Positions 63,599 to 64,000 of a DNA stretch of 64,000 bases are shown one piece after another. Position 1 is the stretch's first letter, and each line of letters opens with the position of its first letter. The notes under the pieces were generated by a model. It had not been told where the DNA came from and did no database searches. It saw nothing but the letters and a program-made list of their open reading frames with translations. Made by a program: the position numbers and the translations under genes. The DNA comes from an uncultured Macellibacteroides sp. (GTDB lineage: Bacteria; Bacteroidota; Bacteroidia; Bacteroidales; Tannerellaceae). The stretch lies in NCBI RefSeq assembly GCF_963667135.1, contig NZ_OY762974.1, positions 2,666,001 through 2,730,000 of the forward strand, read 5' to 3'.

Positions 63599-64000
63599 AT
63601 GCGGAAACTGCTCGATTTCCTGATTAGAAAAAGACATTGGTTTTTATTTCTTTTACTGGAGATTGTATCGCTCGTATTGGTATATCGCAGCAATGCCTAT
63701 CAGCGTAATATAATCTTTAGTTCCGGTAATGTGGTTACCGGAAAGGTGGCCTCGGTGACCGGAGCTGTAAATACTTACCTTAACCTTCGGGAGATAAATA
63801 AAGACTTGATGGAACGGAACGGATTGCTGGAAATGGAATTGCTCCGTCTGCAAGACGAGATGGATGCCATGCTGGCTGATACGGTCGCCTTTCGTGGATT
63901 TACGCCGGATTCGACCGAACAGTTTGAATATGAGTTTATGCAGGCCGAAGTAGTTGGCAACAGTGTTTCTTCGCTGTCTAATTATATTACCATCAATAAA
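63599..64000 (+). CDS. mreC: Rod shape-determining protein MreC, N-terminal part
   Basis: 134 residues are visible and the gene continues beyond the window. It begins MRKLLDFLIRKRHWFLF with an N-terminal transmembrane anchor (about 13-30), then SSGNVVTGKVASVTGAVNTYL, a coiled coil (LREINKDLMERNGLLEMELLRLQDEM, about 63-88) and the start of the beta domain (QAEVVGNSVSSLSNYITI). MreC links cytoplasmic MreB to the periplasmic wall-synthesis enzymes. Confidence 0.9.
   Translation, partial: MRKLLDFLIRKRHWFLFLLLEIVSLVLVYRSNAYQRNIIFSSGNVVTGKVASVTGAVNTYLNLREINKDLMERNGLLEMELLRLQDEMDAMLADTVAFRGFTPDSTEQFEYEFMQAEVVGNSVSSLSNYITINK

Overview
The window looks like chromosomal DNA of an anaerobic member of the Bacteroidales, of the Parabacteroides/Dysgonomonas/Bacteroides type. 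Signs of this are the -7 boxes of the form TAnnTTTG (several with a TTG about 19-22 nt upstream), the near absence of strong Shine-Dalgarno sequences, type III glutamine synthetase, LL-diaminopimelate aminotransferase, DUF5686 surface proteins, secreted glycosidases, a trp operon beginning with trpB, and insertion sequences of Bacteroidota type. The species cannot be fixed from sequence alone.

Layout. 1-540: end of an ISAon1-type insertion sequence that leaves the window on the left. 1-18 kb: accessory and catabolic genes. These are a type III polyketide synthase with an ICMT-family methyltransferase, a GH43 glycosidase, a DUF5686 protein, a creatininase-family hydrolase, a CDF metal transporter behind two small His-rich proteins, a VOC gene plus a 110-codon gene duplicated in tandem, a 1.2-kb stretch with little coding evidence (11.8-13.0 kb), an SPFH protein, a GH127-type beta-L-arabinofuranosidase and an aldehyde dehydrogenase. 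18-21 kb: membrane protein, a queuosine-precursor transporter under a preQ1-I riboswitch, and an unknown protein.

21-46 kb: a nitrogen-assimilation block. Leftward are gltB, gltD, asnB, dapF, dapL, a TorF-type porin, glnB, amtB, asnA, glnN and nadE. Rightward are a PurF-type amidotransferase, carA, carB and then a Crp/Fnr regulator. Nearly every enzyme makes or spends ammonia, glutamine or glutamate. 46.6-53.3 kb: the complete leftward trp operon, trpB-E-G-D-C-F-A, preceded by a leader peptide with tandem Trp codons and an attenuator hairpin.

53.3-60.3 kb: a scarred, mobile segment. It holds a C-terminal gene fragment, nested palindromes, a complete 1631-bp ISAs1-type element with 14-bp inverted repeats and a 10-bp target duplication sitting just upstream of an HU-family gene, a MocR-type aminotransferase remnant, a three-gene HipB/HipS/HipT toxin-antitoxin operon with palindromic operators, a GNAT acetyltransferase, and a decayed IS21 istA. 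60.3-64 kb: lipoprotein, purH, mreB and the start of mreC.

The best-supported regulatory observations are the preQ1-I riboswitch, the trp attenuator, the HipBST operators, and a hairpin in the ISAs1 element placed so that only read-through transcripts would fold it. No tRNA, rRNA or CRISPR array was seen.
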